Below are positions 17,249 through 25,907 of a DNA stretch of 64,000 nt, piece by piece. The translations under genes were made by a program, and so were the position numbers. Source of the stretch: Bacteroidetes bacterium 43-93. GTDB lineage: Bacteria; Bacteroidota; Bacteroidia; Chitinophagales; Chitinophagaceae. Each line of letters begins with the position of its first letter. The stretch's first letter is position 1. The notes beneath the pieces were generated by a model. It saw nothing but the letters and a program-made list of their open reading frames with translations. It was not told where the DNA came from and ran no database searches. The DNA lies in contig MKUO01000018.1 in the NCBI GenBank assembly GCA_001897855.1, forward strand, positions 62,001-126,000. The letters are read 5' to 3'.

Positions 17249-18394
17249 ATGCGTATAGCTTTTGATGCCAAAAGGGCTTACCAGAACACAACGGGGTTGG
17301 GAAACTACAGCAGGATGCTTATTAAAGCATTGGCTGCAGAATACCCGCAACATGAATATTACCTGGCAGCGCCCAAACAAACCGAGCTATTCACCCCCAC
17401 AAATCCTAATATTCACATTATTACGCCAACGGGCTTCAATACCAGTATGCGCTCTATGTGGAGAAGTGATTTTGTGAAAGCAGATCTGAAAGCTAACAAC
17501 ATAGACATTTACCATGGCCTTAGCAATGAGATACCGAAGGGAATACACACTACCGGCATCAAATCTGTGGTGACTATACACGACCTGATATTTGAACGAT
17601 ACCCTAAACAATACGCTGCCATAGATACTGCCATATACCGGTACAAATTTCGCTATGCTGCCAAACATGCCGATAAAGTGATTGCTATTAGCGAGCAGAC
17701 GAAGCAAGACCTGATACAGTACTACCAAACACCGAAGGACAAAATTGCGGTATGCTACCAAAGCTGCGACCCTATTTTTGAAGCGCGAAAAGATGAGGCT
17801 GCTATTGCAGCAACAAAAGCGGCATATGGCCTGCCTGGTAAGTATTTCCTGTATGTAGGCTCGGTTATAGAGCGGAAGAACCTGCTTACCATTTGCAAGG
17901 CAATGGCAGAACTTAAAAACAGATTGCCCGTACCGCTGGTAGTAATAGGTAATGGAGGGAAATACTTGCAACAGGTAAAAGAGTATATCAGTAAAGAGGA
18001 GTTGACGGACAGGGTACTATTCCTTTCTGAGCAAGCTACCGCGCAAAGGCCATCATTTAAAAATGCAACGGACTTTCCCGCAATATACCAGGGAGCAACT
18101 GCATTGATATACCCGTCTATATACGAAGGCTTTGGCATACCTATACTGGAAGCACTATGGAGCAGACTGCCGGTGATCACATCGAACCTATCCTGCCTGC
18201 CGGAAACCGGCGGGGACGCTGCCTATTACATCGACCCAATGAGCGTATCAGAAATGGCCACTGCTATGCAAAAAGTAGCATTGGATGAATCTATGCGTGC
18301 AACGATGATTGATAAAGGACTGCTTCATGCGGCGAAATTCACCCCTGAACAACACGCTGCATCCGTAATGAAGGTGTATCAAAGCCTGCTATAA
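17249..18394 (+). CDS. GT4-family glycosyltransferase (group 1)
   Basis: A 381-residue GT-B fold glycosyltransferase. The acceptor half has GLGNYSRML near residue 20 and HDLIFERYP. The donor-binding half carries FLYVGSVIERKN and the E-x7-E signature region YEGFGIPILEALW, followed by PVITSNLSCLPETGGDAAYYIDP. It probably transfers a nucleotide-activated sugar (mannose-like by family) to a surface polysaccharide or lipid. It starts 25 bp after ribE. Its stop abuts the stop of the convergent next gene. Confidence 0.88.
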   Translation: MRIAFDAKRAYQNTTGLGNYSRMLIKALAAEYPQHEYYLAAPKQTELFTPTNPNIHIITPTGFNTSMRSMWRSDFVKADLKANNIDIYHGLSNEIPKGIHTTGIKSVVTIHDLIFERYPKQYAAIDTAIYRYKFRYAAKHADKVIAISEQTKQDLIQYYQTPKDKIAVCYQSCDPIFEARKDEAAIAATKAAYGLPGKYFLYVGSVIERKNLLTICKAMAELKNRLPVPLVVIGNGGKYLQQVKEYISKEELTDRVLFLSEQATAQRPSFKNATDFPAIYQGATALIYPSIYEGFGIPILEALWSRLPVITSNLSCLPETGGDAAYYIDPMSVSEMATAMQKVALDESMRATMIDKGLLHAAKFTPEQHAASVMKVYQSLL

Positions 18395-18952
18395 CTATTT
18401 GTGCGCATTGGGCACAAACTTTGGCTGCGGGGCGGGTTTTAACACAAGCTTGCTGCTGATATTCGGGAACATCTTACGCCAGGCATCCAGTGGCTTATCT
18501 GTTGCATCTATGAAATACCATGTTTTGCCCTGATCGGGAGAAAAGCCCATGAGCGTTGTTTGCGTTGTGAGCATTCCATTTGACAGTTGTATTTTCATGT
18601 ACTGGGGAATGGTACATTGTAACTCACCGGCGGTGTCTACAAAATTTGTAGGATCACCTGTCCATGCTCCAACAATCTTATTATCCTGAGCTTCCATACC
18701 AGCCAATTGCTTTTTCAGGTCCGCTACAATTTTATCCGTGCCACCTTCAGTATTCTCTACCACCTTAGGATAAGTTGTTTTCACGAATGTGTTCAGATCC
18801 TGCTTTACCAGCGCATTGTCCATTCTCTTAGTAGTTGCTTTCACCGCAAGCTTCCACTGCTTTTCTTTAGCGGATACCGTTTTACTTTTTGTCTGGGCAG
18901 CTAACACATTCCAATACAATAACCCAAGCGCTAATATGGCAATTCTTTTCAT
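18395..18952 (-). CDS. Exported protein of unknown function
   Basis: 185 residues from ATG 18952, chosen because it begins a signal peptide (KRIAILALGLLYWNVLAAQ). The mature part is Lys-rich, with a helical first half (KEKQWKLAVKATTKRMDNALV) and a C-terminal part with GFSPDQGKTWYFIDATDK and a C-terminal Pro-rich tail. I recognise no domain with confidence. It converges on the glycosyltransferase with no intergenic base. Confidence 0.75.
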   Translation of the reverse strand: MKRIAILALGLLYWNVLAAQTKSKTVSAKEKQWKLAVKATTKRMDNALVKQDLNTFVKTTYPKVVENTEGGTDKIVADLKKQLAGMEAQDNKIVGAWTGDPTNFVDTAGELQCTIPQYMKIQLSNGMLTTQTTLMGFSPDQGKTWYFIDATDKPLDAWRKMFPNISSKLVLKPAPQPKFVPNAHK

Positions 18953-19056
18953 TCTGTATATTCTATGAGGCGGGTAAATATACAGAGCCTGTAACAGAAA
19001 TGAGGCTTTCAAACGTTAAAATTCATTTCGGATGCCGCTGAAACATTCGCTCTTAA

Positions 19057-19437
19057 TTAATGCTTCCCCATAATATATTCACGATGCTGGATGCCCCATT
19101 TATTGAGCTCTGCAATGAGCTTCTTCAATGTCTTGCCATATTCGGTAAGTGAATACTCTACAGTAACAGGCATGGAATCGTAAACAGTCCTCGCCACTAA
19201 TTGATTCATCTCTAATTCCTTCAGCTCCTTAGACAACATCTTGGCGGTGATACCCGGTATTTCGCGTTCCATTTCCTTAAAACGTTTAGCGCCAAATACA
19301 AGGGAAATAATAATAGGCAGTTTCCACTTGCCATTGATAACATCCAATGCATCCTGCACTGCCATGATATTTTTCTTACACTCAGAATGCTCCATTGTGT
19401 GGCATTCAGTACCTGTTGCTGCTTTTTGTTTAGCCAT
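19057..19437 (-). CDS. HxlR-family transcriptional regulator
   Basis: A 126-residue winged-helix repressor/activator: DVINGKWKLPIIISL, FKEMEREIPGITAKMLSKELKELE (recognition region) and VEYSLTEYGKTL (wing and end). Two N-terminal cysteines (C12, C20) lie where HypR-like members sense disulfide stress, so redox control is possible. It is divergent from a DoxX-family membrane protein, with a 30-bp palindrome just upstream of its start, so it probably controls itself and that neighbour. Confidence 0.9.
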   Translation of the reverse strand: MAKQKAATGTECHTMEHSECKKNIMAVQDALDVINGKWKLPIIISLVFGAKRFKEMEREIPGITAKMLSKELKELEMNQLVARTVYDSMPVTVEYSLTEYGKTLKKLIAELNKWGIQHREYIMGKH

Positions 19438-19460
19438 AAAACATACCCGGTTTCCTTTTG

Positions 19461-19490
19461 TATACTGCTATACAAAAGTATAGTAGTATA
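19461..19490. promoter_or_regulatory. Large palindrome, probable HxlR operator
   Basis: TATACTGCTATAC, spacer AAAA, then GTATAGTAGTATA: 12 of 13 positions are complementary. It begins 24 bp upstream of the HxlR start and 48 bp before the DoxX start. A further partial copy, AGTATAG, follows at 19494-19500. Confidence 0.7.
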
Positions 19491-19537
19491 TAAAGTATAG
19501 CAAATATACAGAGGTTTGTGCACATAAAAACCAGGTT

Positions 19538-19915
19538 ATGAAAAGAGATAAAATTCTGTATTGGGCAACGACAAGCTTAGTATCATTAGGATTTCTTGCG
19601 AGCGGGCTTATGTACTTGTCGCAAGACCCGGAACTGATTGCAAAATTCAAAAGCATCGGCTATCCTGTTTACTTTGTTATGCTACTGGGTTTTGCCAAGC
19701 TGGTGGGGTCGCTGATATTAATGAACCCGTGGTGGCCAACATTGAAGGAGTGGGCTTATGCGGGGTTTACCTTTACGCTGGCCGGCGCTATATGGACACA
19801 TATATCCACACATACGCCGGTGACGCCTCCGCTGTTGTTTTTAGTTGTGCTGGCCTTATCCTACTATTTCTATAAAAGAACACAGGCGCCTGCTTTACGG
19901 CCTGCTATGCGATAG
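19538..19915 (+). CDS. DoxX-family membrane protein
   Basis: A 125-residue protein with four hydrophobic helices in the DoxX/DoxD arrangement: SLGFLASGLMYL, then FVMLLGFAKLVGSLIL, the linker WWPTLKEWAYAGFTF, then FLVVLALSYYFYK. Family members are linked to sulfur or oxidative-stress metabolism, but no catalytic residues can be assigned here. It is divergent from an HxlR regulator and probably its target. Confidence 0.85.
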   Translation: MKRDKILYWATTSLVSLGFLASGLMYLSQDPELIAKFKSIGYPVYFVMLLGFAKLVGSLILMNPWWPTLKEWAYAGFTFTLAGAIWTHISTHTPVTPPLLFLVVLALSYYFYKRTQAPALRPAMR

Positions 19916-19979
19916 TAACAGATCATCTTTAACAGGCGCATTATGCCGATATGGTGTGCCTGTTTTAGCAACCCGTTTT

Positions 19980-20038
19980 GCTAACATTTGTTAACTTTTG
20001 CTAACCATTGTTAACCTGTTGCTAACCTTGTAGCTAAC
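19980..20038. repeat. Phased TTTGYTAAC repeat cluster 1
   Basis: Six GYTAAC cores start at 19980, 19990, 20000, 20010, 20021 and 20033 (spacing 10, 10, 10, 11, 12). GCTAAC and GTTAAC alternate in the first four, and most cores are preceded by TTT or TT. The DNA lies between the convergent doxX-like and zapA genes and encodes no protein. Identical face-of-helix spacing suggests a protein-binding array. Confidence 0.75.
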
Positions 20039-20097
20039 ATAAATCGACAATAATTCAAGGACGTGCTGATTGAGAAACAAGCAGTTACCAAGCAATT

Positions 20098-20133
20098 GCT
20101 AACCTTTGTTAACTTTTGCTAACCTTTGCTAAC
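20098..20133. repeat. Phased TTTGYTAAC repeat cluster 2
   Basis: Four GYTAAC cores start at 20098, 20108, 20118 and 20128, exactly 10 bp apart. They share CCTTTG or CTTTTG linkers with cluster 1, which begins 118 bp earlier. The first core is part of the palindrome AGCAATTGCT. The rest of the 330-bp convergent gap (19916-20245) holds no gene I can see. Confidence 0.75.
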
Positions 20134-20245
20134 CTATTTTACTGAAACGGGAAATGGACGATGGTGAAATTACTTGTGTAAGGGTTTATATGTCAAAGAA
20201 CTTGTGTTACAAAGTTCGGCAATAATGGTGAAATGAAGAAAAAAA

Positions 20246-20533
20246 TTACCCTTCCAGCGCGCTATCTATTTTCTTTATCATATCGGCAAGGTCTTGCTGC
20301 ACAACAGGATTAAATGCATTATCGATTGCGATATCCGCAGCATAGCTAACGAGGCACATGGCAATAAAATCCTGGTCGTCCTTACCTGCGTAGTGGCTGC
20401 GTAATTCCTGAATTTTTTCATCCGCCTGTTTAACAGCTTTACGTACCGTTTCTTCCTCATCGGGCTTGATACGGAGGCGATAACTACGGCCTGCCAGCCA
20501 TACCGTAACGGGTATCAGATCGTTTTGCTGCAT
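20246..20533 (-). CDS. zapA: Cell division protein ZapA-like
   Basis: A 95-residue protein of the ZapA family, which bundles FtsZ filaments at midcell. It shows an N-terminal beta strand pair (VTVWLAGRSYRLRIKPDEE), then the helical VRKAVKQADEKIQEL and a long C-terminal helix expected to coil. It sits 8 bp downstream of lspA on the same strand, so the two are probably co-transcribed. The gap beyond its stop contains the phased repeat array. Confidence 0.85.
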   Translation of the reverse strand: MQQNDLIPVTVWLAGRSYRLRIKPDEEETVRKAVKQADEKIQELRSHYAGKDDQDFIAMCLVSYAADIAIDNAFNPVVQQDLADMIKKIDSALEG

Positions 20534-20541
20534 ACGCTTTA

Positions 20542-21168
20542 TCAGTTAACCGCAGCCTGCGGGGTTCTTTTATGAATGAGTTTCTTTTGAAAGAATACCA
20601 ATACCAAAACACCGATAGATATAGCCGCATCCGCGATATTAAACACAGGCTCGAAGAATACAAAATCCTTACCGCCCAATACCGGCACCCAGGATGGCAT
20701 TTGTGTATCTATGATAGGGAAATAGAGCATATCGACCACCCTGCCATGAAACAACCTGCCATAGCCCTGGCCCCAGGGCACTAACTGCGCCAGGTGGAAT
20801 GTACTGTCTGTAAATATCAAACCGTAAACGATGCTGTCTATAAGATTACCAAGGGCCCCTGCCAATATCAAAGCGCCGCAGATAATAGCGCCCCTGCCGT
20901 AGCCCTTGTTCACTATACTTTTAAGTATAAAAAAGCCAACTACCACTGCCACGAGGCGGAAGAGCGTAAGCACCAGCTTACCCATGTCGGCCTGGCTGAG
21001 CTTCATACCAAATGCCATACCCTCGTTTTCTATAAAGTGCAACCTGAACCATTTACCGATCACATTTACCTCCTCGCCGTAATAGAAATGGGTTTTAATG
21101 TAAAATTTCAGCGCCTGGTCTGCAATTATTACCAGAAGCACTATCAATATGGCATTTCTGTATTTCAC
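20542..21168 (-). CDS. lspA: Lipoprotein signal peptidase (signal peptidase II)
   Basis: A 208-residue inner-membrane aspartyl protease that cleaves prolipoproteins before the lipidated Cys. The catalytic pair is D111 (GNLIDSIVYG) and D180 (NIADAAISIGV), each in its conserved block, and the four helices are clear. The start is GTG 21168; the next residues KYRNAILIVLLVIIADQ fit family N-termini. It is somewhat longer than E. coli LspA (164) because of loops typical of Bacteroidota. A -7-like TATCTTTG on the coding strand lies at 21190-21197. Confidence 0.93.
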   Translation of the reverse strand: MKYRNAILIVLLVIIADQALKFYIKTHFYYGEEVNVIGKWFRLHFIENEGMAFGMKLSQADMGKLVLTLFRLVAVVVGFFILKSIVNKGYGRGAIICGALILAGALGNLIDSIVYGLIFTDSTFHLAQLVPWGQGYGRLFHGRVVDMLYFPIIDTQMPSWVPVLGGKDFVFFEPVFNIADAAISIGVLVLVFFQKKLIHKRTPQAAVN

Positions 21169-21236
21169 TACTGTTTATTTCTGTGCGGTCAAAGATACAT
21201 TTTGTACGGATTATAGCAGCATCGGTGCCTGCCCAC

Positions 21237-21268
21237 AAAAAAACCTCCCATGCGGGAGGTTTTTCTAT
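21237..21268 (-). terminator. Terminator of the Omp28-like gene
   Basis: ACCTCCC (21243-21249) pairs with GGGAGGT (21254-21260) around ATGC, flanked by A-runs and T-runs. It separates the Omp28-like gene from lspA. Confidence 0.8.
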
Positions 21269-21285
21269 ATAATATGTTTTTTGTG

Positions 21286-22173
21286 TTATTTAAGATTTAC
21301 CTCTGCGGCCTGCACCACTTCTTTATCATCTGCTTCGTTGTTGCTGATGAATGCTACTAAAGCACAATTATCTGCATTCCAGTCTTTATTAACCGCGAAA
21401 CTAAAAGTACGCTCGTATACACGCCCGGCTTTTTTAGTAGCGATGGAATCCAGCAATGCATCGCCATAATATTGCGTAACGATATCGCGCAGCACACTCC
21501 TATGCGTATAAGTATCTATAATAGCTACGTCCGTTTTTTGCGCATCGATTATATTACTTTCTACAAGGGCCAGTGTAAGGCTTTGCTTCTTAGCTACGTC
21601 CTGCGTGTATGCGATATGCACTTTTACTACAGCATTGCGGGTAGCTGCATCATAACTGCTGGTAACCACCAGGTTTGCGGCAGGTTTTACACTTACATCG
21701 CCGTTAACGGCCTGGCTCCACAATGGTTTCTCGAACAGGAGCACATTATTAGCAGCCGTGTTCTTCTTACGATCGATACCACCGTTGGGTAAGCTACCAA
21801 TACCACCAAAGATATGCGCACCTACATCTGTAGCATCCTGTGTCCTGAAATCAAATTTGGCGTGGCCGTGCACCGGTTCTGCCTGCGGGAAGTTGAAAAT
21901 ATGATAAGCGATGACAGCTACCTGGTCGGGGTGCTGCTCTTTAATGCCACCCGGGCCGTATATAATAAGGTGGCCCGAAGGGCAAGGCGGGCAGGAACAA
22001 CCTGTAAACTCTTCTACCAATACCACTCTTGATTGCGGCTTTTCCGCCTCGGCGGTGTACGTAGTATCCACTGCTTTAGCGCCGCCGCCAAAATTGATAG
22101 CCGGACCTACTTCCTTGCAGGAAGCCATTCCTATCACTGCCGCAGTACCTGCAAGCAACCATATTTTATTCAT
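21286..22173 (-). CDS. Omp28-related lipoprotein with a thioredoxin-like CxxC site
   Basis: A 295-residue lipoprotein (lipobox MASC, Cys19). The Omp28 family signature VVLVEEFTGCSCPPCPSGH includes a redox-type C61-P-P-C64 with an extra Cys at 59. The rest has a thioredoxin-like first half followed by a beta-sandwich. Omp28 relatives are surface or outer-membrane proteins of Bacteroidota, with a role in adhesion or thiol chemistry that is not settled. It has its own terminator, so it is separate from lspA. Confidence 0.85.
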   Translation of the reverse strand: MNKIWLLAGTAAVIGMASCKEVGPAINFGGGAKAVDTTYTAEAEKPQSRVVLVEEFTGCSCPPCPSGHLIIYGPGGIKEQHPDQVAVIAYHIFNFPQAEPVHGHAKFDFRTQDATDVGAHIFGGIGSLPNGGIDRKKNTAANNVLLFEKPLWSQAVNGDVSVKPAANLVVTSSYDAATRNAVVKVHIAYTQDVAKKQSLTLALVESNIIDAQKTDVAIIDTYTHRSVLRDIVTQYYGDALLDSIATKKAGRVYERTFSFAVNKDWNADNCALVAFISNNEADDKEVVQAAEVNLK

Positions 22174-22282
22174 TAGGATGAATTAAGCAGACGAATTTAC
22201 AAACAATCTGATTTGCAACAAATTAAAACACATACGGGAGTTGGGCGTTTTCAATAACTTTACAATTGGCAAACAAAAGAAA

Positions 22283-22666
22283 ATGGAAGAAAGTAAAAGG
22301 CAGAAGCAAGTAGGACAGCTGGTGATGGAAGAACTGAGTGATATTTTCCAGAGAGAAGGATTTAATATTGTAGATGGCGGCATGGTATCTATTTCTAAGG
22401 TAATGGTAACACCGGATCTGTTGCAGGCGCGTGTATATCTTTCCATCTTCCAGGTGAAGGACCCGGAAAAACTGCTGCACACCATAAAAGACAGGGCATG
22501 GGATATCAGGAAGCAACTGGGCCAGCGGGTACGCAATCAACTGCGCAACGTTCCGGAACTGGTGTTTTACAATGATGATACGCTGGATTATGTGTTTAAG
22601 ATGGAAGAACTCTTCAAAAAAATAAATGAAGAGCGCGAGGAGCAGGAAAAAAACAAAGAGCAATAG
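22283..22666 (+). CDS. rbfA: 30S ribosome-binding factor A
   Basis: 127 residues from ATG 22283; the longer frame is rejected because RbfA begins at ESKRQKQVGQLVMEELSDI. It shows the KH-like RbfA fold with ISKVMVTPDLLQARVYLSIF and the LRNVPELVFYNDDTLDY segment, needed for late 16S maturation and cold growth. The acidic-basic C-terminal tail (NEEREEQEKNKEQ) is ordinary. The next gene's ATG immediately follows the stop, so it heads a two-gene operon with a LolC/E-like permease. Confidence 0.93.
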   Translation: MEESKRQKQVGQLVMEELSDIFQREGFNIVDGGMVSISKVMVTPDLLQARVYLSIFQVKDPEKLLHTIKDRAWDIRKQLGQRVRNQLRNVPELVFYNDDTLDYVFKMEELFKKINEEREEQEKNKEQ

Positions 22667-23899
22667 ATGAACAATTTGCTGGTGTGGCAATTGGCAATAC
22701 GATACCTGCGCGGCAAGCGCAGGGCTAATATCGTACCGGTATTGTCGCGCATCAGCATGGCGGCAATAGCCGTGGGCGCGGGCGCCATGATCGTGATGTT
22801 TTCGGTATTTAACGGTTTTGAGTACCTGGTAAGAGACCTGTACAAAGCATTTTATCCCGAGATCAAAATATCGGCAGCGAAAGGAAAATTCTTCACCCCC
22901 TCGCCGCAAGTATATAATACCATCAAGAGTATTGGAGGCGTAAACACCTATACCAATGTAATAGAAGACCAGGTGATCCTGAACAGTGAACAGGATACCC
23001 GCATCGCATCTATAAAAGGCATTGACCGAAACTACCTGGCTGTAAATAATGTAAAACCATACATTATAGAAGGCAGGGATTCTGTATCGGCATGGCCGGT
23101 GGCTACCGCAATTGTTGGCACCCAACTGCTGGCAGGACTGGGACTGGATGTGAACAATGTATTCAGCACCATGATACTGTACTACCCCAACCCGGACGCT
23201 GATGTGGCGCAAAATCCGCTGGGTGCTTTTCAATCATTGAAGCTAAGGGCAGACGGAGCCTTTAAAATACAGGACGAATTTGACGAGAAATTTATACTGG
23301 CATCGTTACCACTTGTGCAGCAGTTATTTGGCCAGGCGGGCAAATATTCGTCCATAGAACTGAAGCTGGATAAGGGCGCGGATGCGGAAGATATAAAACA
23401 AAGCCTGCAGGCAAAGCTGGGCAGTGCCTATAAGATAGAAACCCGCTTTGAGCAGAACAAGACCATCTATATGGTGATGCGCACTGAGAAATGGGCGATC
23501 TATGCCATATTGCTGCTGGTATTGCTGATCGCATCCTTCAATATAGGTGGTACGCTATCGCTACTGGTACTGGAGAAGCAAAAAGATATGGCGATACTGA
23601 AAGCGATGGGCGCCGAGAACAAAACTATCCGCAACATATTTATAATGGAAGGCATGCTATGGTCGCTGACGGGCGGACTAATAGGCCTTACCATTGGCGC
23701 GCTTATATGCGCCGGGCAATACTATTTCCACTGGATAAAACTCGGTGGATCCTATATTATAGAGGCCTACCCTGTGCATATGCTGGCAACAGACTTCCTG
23801 GTAATCATAGCTACCATCATTGCCATAGGCATCCTTGCCGCATGGCTACCAGCATCGCGCTCCGTAAAAGTATCGAGCCCGAGTTTGAGGAGCAACTAA
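22667..23899 (+). CDS. FtsX/LolC-E-like ABC transporter permease
   Basis: A 410-residue permease: a first helix near 30-50 (AIAVGAGAMIVMFSVFNGF), a large periplasmic MacB-type domain, and three C-terminal helices including AIYAILLLVLLIASFNIGG and the conserved LVLEKQKDMAILKAMGA. In Gram-negatives such proteins help release lipoproteins from the inner membrane (LolC/E) or act in related export. The ATPase partner is not in the window. It is coupled to rbfA and ends 2 bp from the convergent argS stop. Confidence 0.88.
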   Translation: MNNLLVWQLAIRYLRGKRRANIVPVLSRISMAAIAVGAGAMIVMFSVFNGFEYLVRDLYKAFYPEIKISAAKGKFFTPSPQVYNTIKSIGGVNTYTNVIEDQVILNSEQDTRIASIKGIDRNYLAVNNVKPYIIEGRDSVSAWPVATAIVGTQLLAGLGLDVNNVFSTMILYYPNPDADVAQNPLGAFQSLKLRADGAFKIQDEFDEKFILASLPLVQQLFGQAGKYSSIELKLDKGADAEDIKQSLQAKLGSAYKIETRFEQNKTIYMVMRTEKWAIYAILLLVLLIASFNIGGTLSLLVLEKQKDMAILKAMGAENKTIRNIFIMEGMLWSLTGGLIGLTIGALICAGQYYFHWIKLGGSYIIEAYPVHMLATDFLVIIATIIAIGILAAWLPASRSVKVSSPSLRSN

Positions 23900-23901
23900 T
23901 C

Positions 23902-25701
23902 TTACATTTTTTCCGGCAAGCGAATACCCAGCAATTGCATTGCATTGCGCATGATCTGCGCCGTCATTACGATCAGCATCAGGCGGAGTTGTTTTTTCTC
24001 TTCATTCTCGGCTTTGCTAATGCTATGCTCATCGTAGAATGAATTGAATTGCTGTGCAAGAGCGAAAGAGTAGTTACACAATAATGAAGGATTGTATTCG
24101 GATGCTGCATTTTCGAGTATAGACGGATATTGCTCCAGCATCAGCAGCATTTTCTTTTCGGCAGGTGTTACCGGTAAAGTTGCCGAAAAGCTGCTGAACG
24201 TATCCGCCGGTGGAACCAAAGGCATTTGCTCCTTACGAAGTATAGAGCAGATACGCGCGTGCGCATATTGTATGAAAGTAGCTGTAAACCCATGCAGATC
24301 TATCGATTCTTTAGGGTCGAAGATCATACGTTTTTTAGGATCTACCCTTAAGAGGTAAAATTTGAGCGCACCCAGACCAATGGTATTATATAAGGTAGCC
24401 AGTTCGTCTTGCGTAAAGCCTTCTGTTTTGCCTGCTTCCTCTGTTTGTTGCTGAGATAGTGCGATCATTTCATCTATCATATCATCCGCATCCACCACAG
24501 TGCCTTCGCGGCTCTTCATCTTACCCGATGGTAATTCTACCATACCGTAGGAAAGATGGTACACACCATCGGCGCAAGGCTCGCCCAACTTTTTGAGTAT
24601 CAGCTTCAGCACCTGCATGTGGTAGTTCTGCTCATCGGCTATTACATAAATAGACTGATCGAGCTTGTAGTCATTGTATTTCAACTGGGCAGTGCCGAGG
24701 TCTTGTGTCATATATACAGAAGTACCATCGCCACGCAGCAGCAGCTTCTGATCGAGACCTTCGTCCGTAAGATCTATCCAAACGGAATTATCTTCTTTTT
24801 TGAACAGTACACCTTTTTTCAGTCCATCTTCTACCAGCGACTTACCTAAGAGATAAGTATCGCTTTCGTAGTACATCTGGTCGAAGTTGACACCGAGGCG
24901 GCCATAGGTTTCTTCAAAGCCTTTGTACACCCAGCCATTCATTTGCTTCCACAACTCACGCACCTCAGCATCGCCCGCCTCCCATTTGCGAAGCAGGTCT
25001 TGTGCTTCCTTCATAATAGGCGCTTCTTTTTCGGCAGCAGCTTCGTCCATACCATTTGCCACTAAAACAGCGACCTCTTCTTTGTATATTTCGTTGAACT
25101 TTACGTAATAATCACCAACGAGGTGGTCGCCTTTGATACCCGTACTTTCCGGCGTAGCACCATTACCATAACGCATCCATGCGATCATAGACTTACATAT
25201 ATGTATGCCCCGGTCGTTTACAAGGTTGGCTTTTATCACCTCGTATCCATTTGCCTGCAGAATGTTAGCCACAGCAAATCCAAGGAAATTGTTCCTCAGG
25301 TGGCCAAAGTGCAGCGGTTTATTGGTATTAGGCGAGGAATATTCCACCATTACCCTTTTGCCATTTATGGGTTTGGTGCCAAAAGTGGTGTGATTGTATT
25401 CTGTCTTAAGGAAATTGGTCCAGTATTCGTCTTTCACAGTAAGATTCAGGAAGCCGCTTACTATTTCATAAGCCACAAAAAGATCTCCCTGCTGCACCAG
25501 GTAATCGCCTAGTTTGCGGCCCAGTTCATCAGGTTTCTGACGAAGAGCCTTAACAAAAGGGAACAATACGAGGGTATAGTCGCCTGTAAATTCCGGTTTG
25601 GTTTGGTTTACGGTTATCTGCGAAGGCTGGATATCAGCTTCGGGAAAAAGAGATTTAAGCGCCTGTTCTGCAACCTGTTTTATCTGAGCGGCAAGAGTCA
25701 T
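23902..25701 (-). CDS. argS: Arginyl-tRNA synthetase
   Basis: A 599-residue class I synthetase that charges tRNA-Arg. It has an N-terminal Add-1 domain (1-100), the HIGH-type motif H131-F-G-H134 in NTNKPLHFGHLRN, the degenerate KMSKS-equivalent MKSREGTVV near 395, and the all-helical DALR anticodon-binding domain at the C-terminus (from about 480). A -7 box, TACATTTG, lies on its strand at 25722-25729, giving a short leader. Confidence 0.96.
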   Translation of the reverse strand: MTLAAQIKQVAEQALKSLFPEADIQPSQITVNQTKPEFTGDYTLVLFPFVKALRQKPDELGRKLGDYLVQQGDLFVAYEIVSGFLNLTVKDEYWTNFLKTEYNHTTFGTKPINGKRVMVEYSSPNTNKPLHFGHLRNNFLGFAVANILQANGYEVIKANLVNDRGIHICKSMIAWMRYGNGATPESTGIKGDHLVGDYYVKFNEIYKEEVAVLVANGMDEAAAEKEAPIMKEAQDLLRKWEAGDAEVRELWKQMNGWVYKGFEETYGRLGVNFDQMYYESDTYLLGKSLVEDGLKKGVLFKKEDNSVWIDLTDEGLDQKLLLRGDGTSVYMTQDLGTAQLKYNDYKLDQSIYVIADEQNYHMQVLKLILKKLGEPCADGVYHLSYGMVELPSGKMKSREGTVVDADDMIDEMIALSQQQTEEAGKTEGFTQDELATLYNTIGLGALKFYLLRVDPKKRMIFDPKESIDLHGFTATFIQYAHARICSILRKEQMPLVPPADTFSSFSATLPVTPAEKKMLLMLEQYPSILENAASEYNPSLLCNYSFALAQQFNSFYDEHSISKAENEEKKQLRLMLIVMTAQIMRNAMQLLGIRLPEKM

Positions 25702-25721
25702 TTCCTGTCTTTGTTAGGCTG

Positions 25722-25729
25722 CAAATGTA
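25722..25729 (-). promoter_or_regulatory. -7 element of argS
   Basis: TACATTTG on the minus strand, 20 nt before the argS start. No clear TTG was found at the -33 position. Confidence 0.5.
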
Positions 25730-25789
25730 CTCAAGAAGCGGGATATTGGCTAGCTGCGGTAATTGCAGCGCGAATATGGTATATGTTTA

Positions 25790-25819
25790 TTGCAATGAAT
25801 TAAAAACAAACTATATTTG
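25790..25819 (+). promoter_or_regulatory. Distal rpsO promoter
   Basis: TTG at 25790-25792, exactly 19 nt, then TATATTTG at 25812-25819. It would give a leader of about 125 nt before rpsO. Confidence 0.75.
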
Positions 25820-25907
25820 TATTGCCCTTGCAATGTTATAATATAAATAAATTATGCTTTTTTTCCAATAATACGGGGCCACAAATCACAAATCCCAAAT
25901 ATTTGAT

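Noticed and set aside
19980-20133. CRISPR array
   Set aside because: Units are about 10 bp with no unique spacers and no cas genes nearby.
19980-20133. DnaA-box cluster or replication origin
   Set aside because: Cores are GYTAAC, not TTATCCACA-like, and there is no dnaA, dnaN or GC-poor unwinding element next to them.
22223-23233. 336-codon minus-strand frame opposite rbfA and the permease
   Set aside because: Antisense shadow; both plus-strand genes are clear families.
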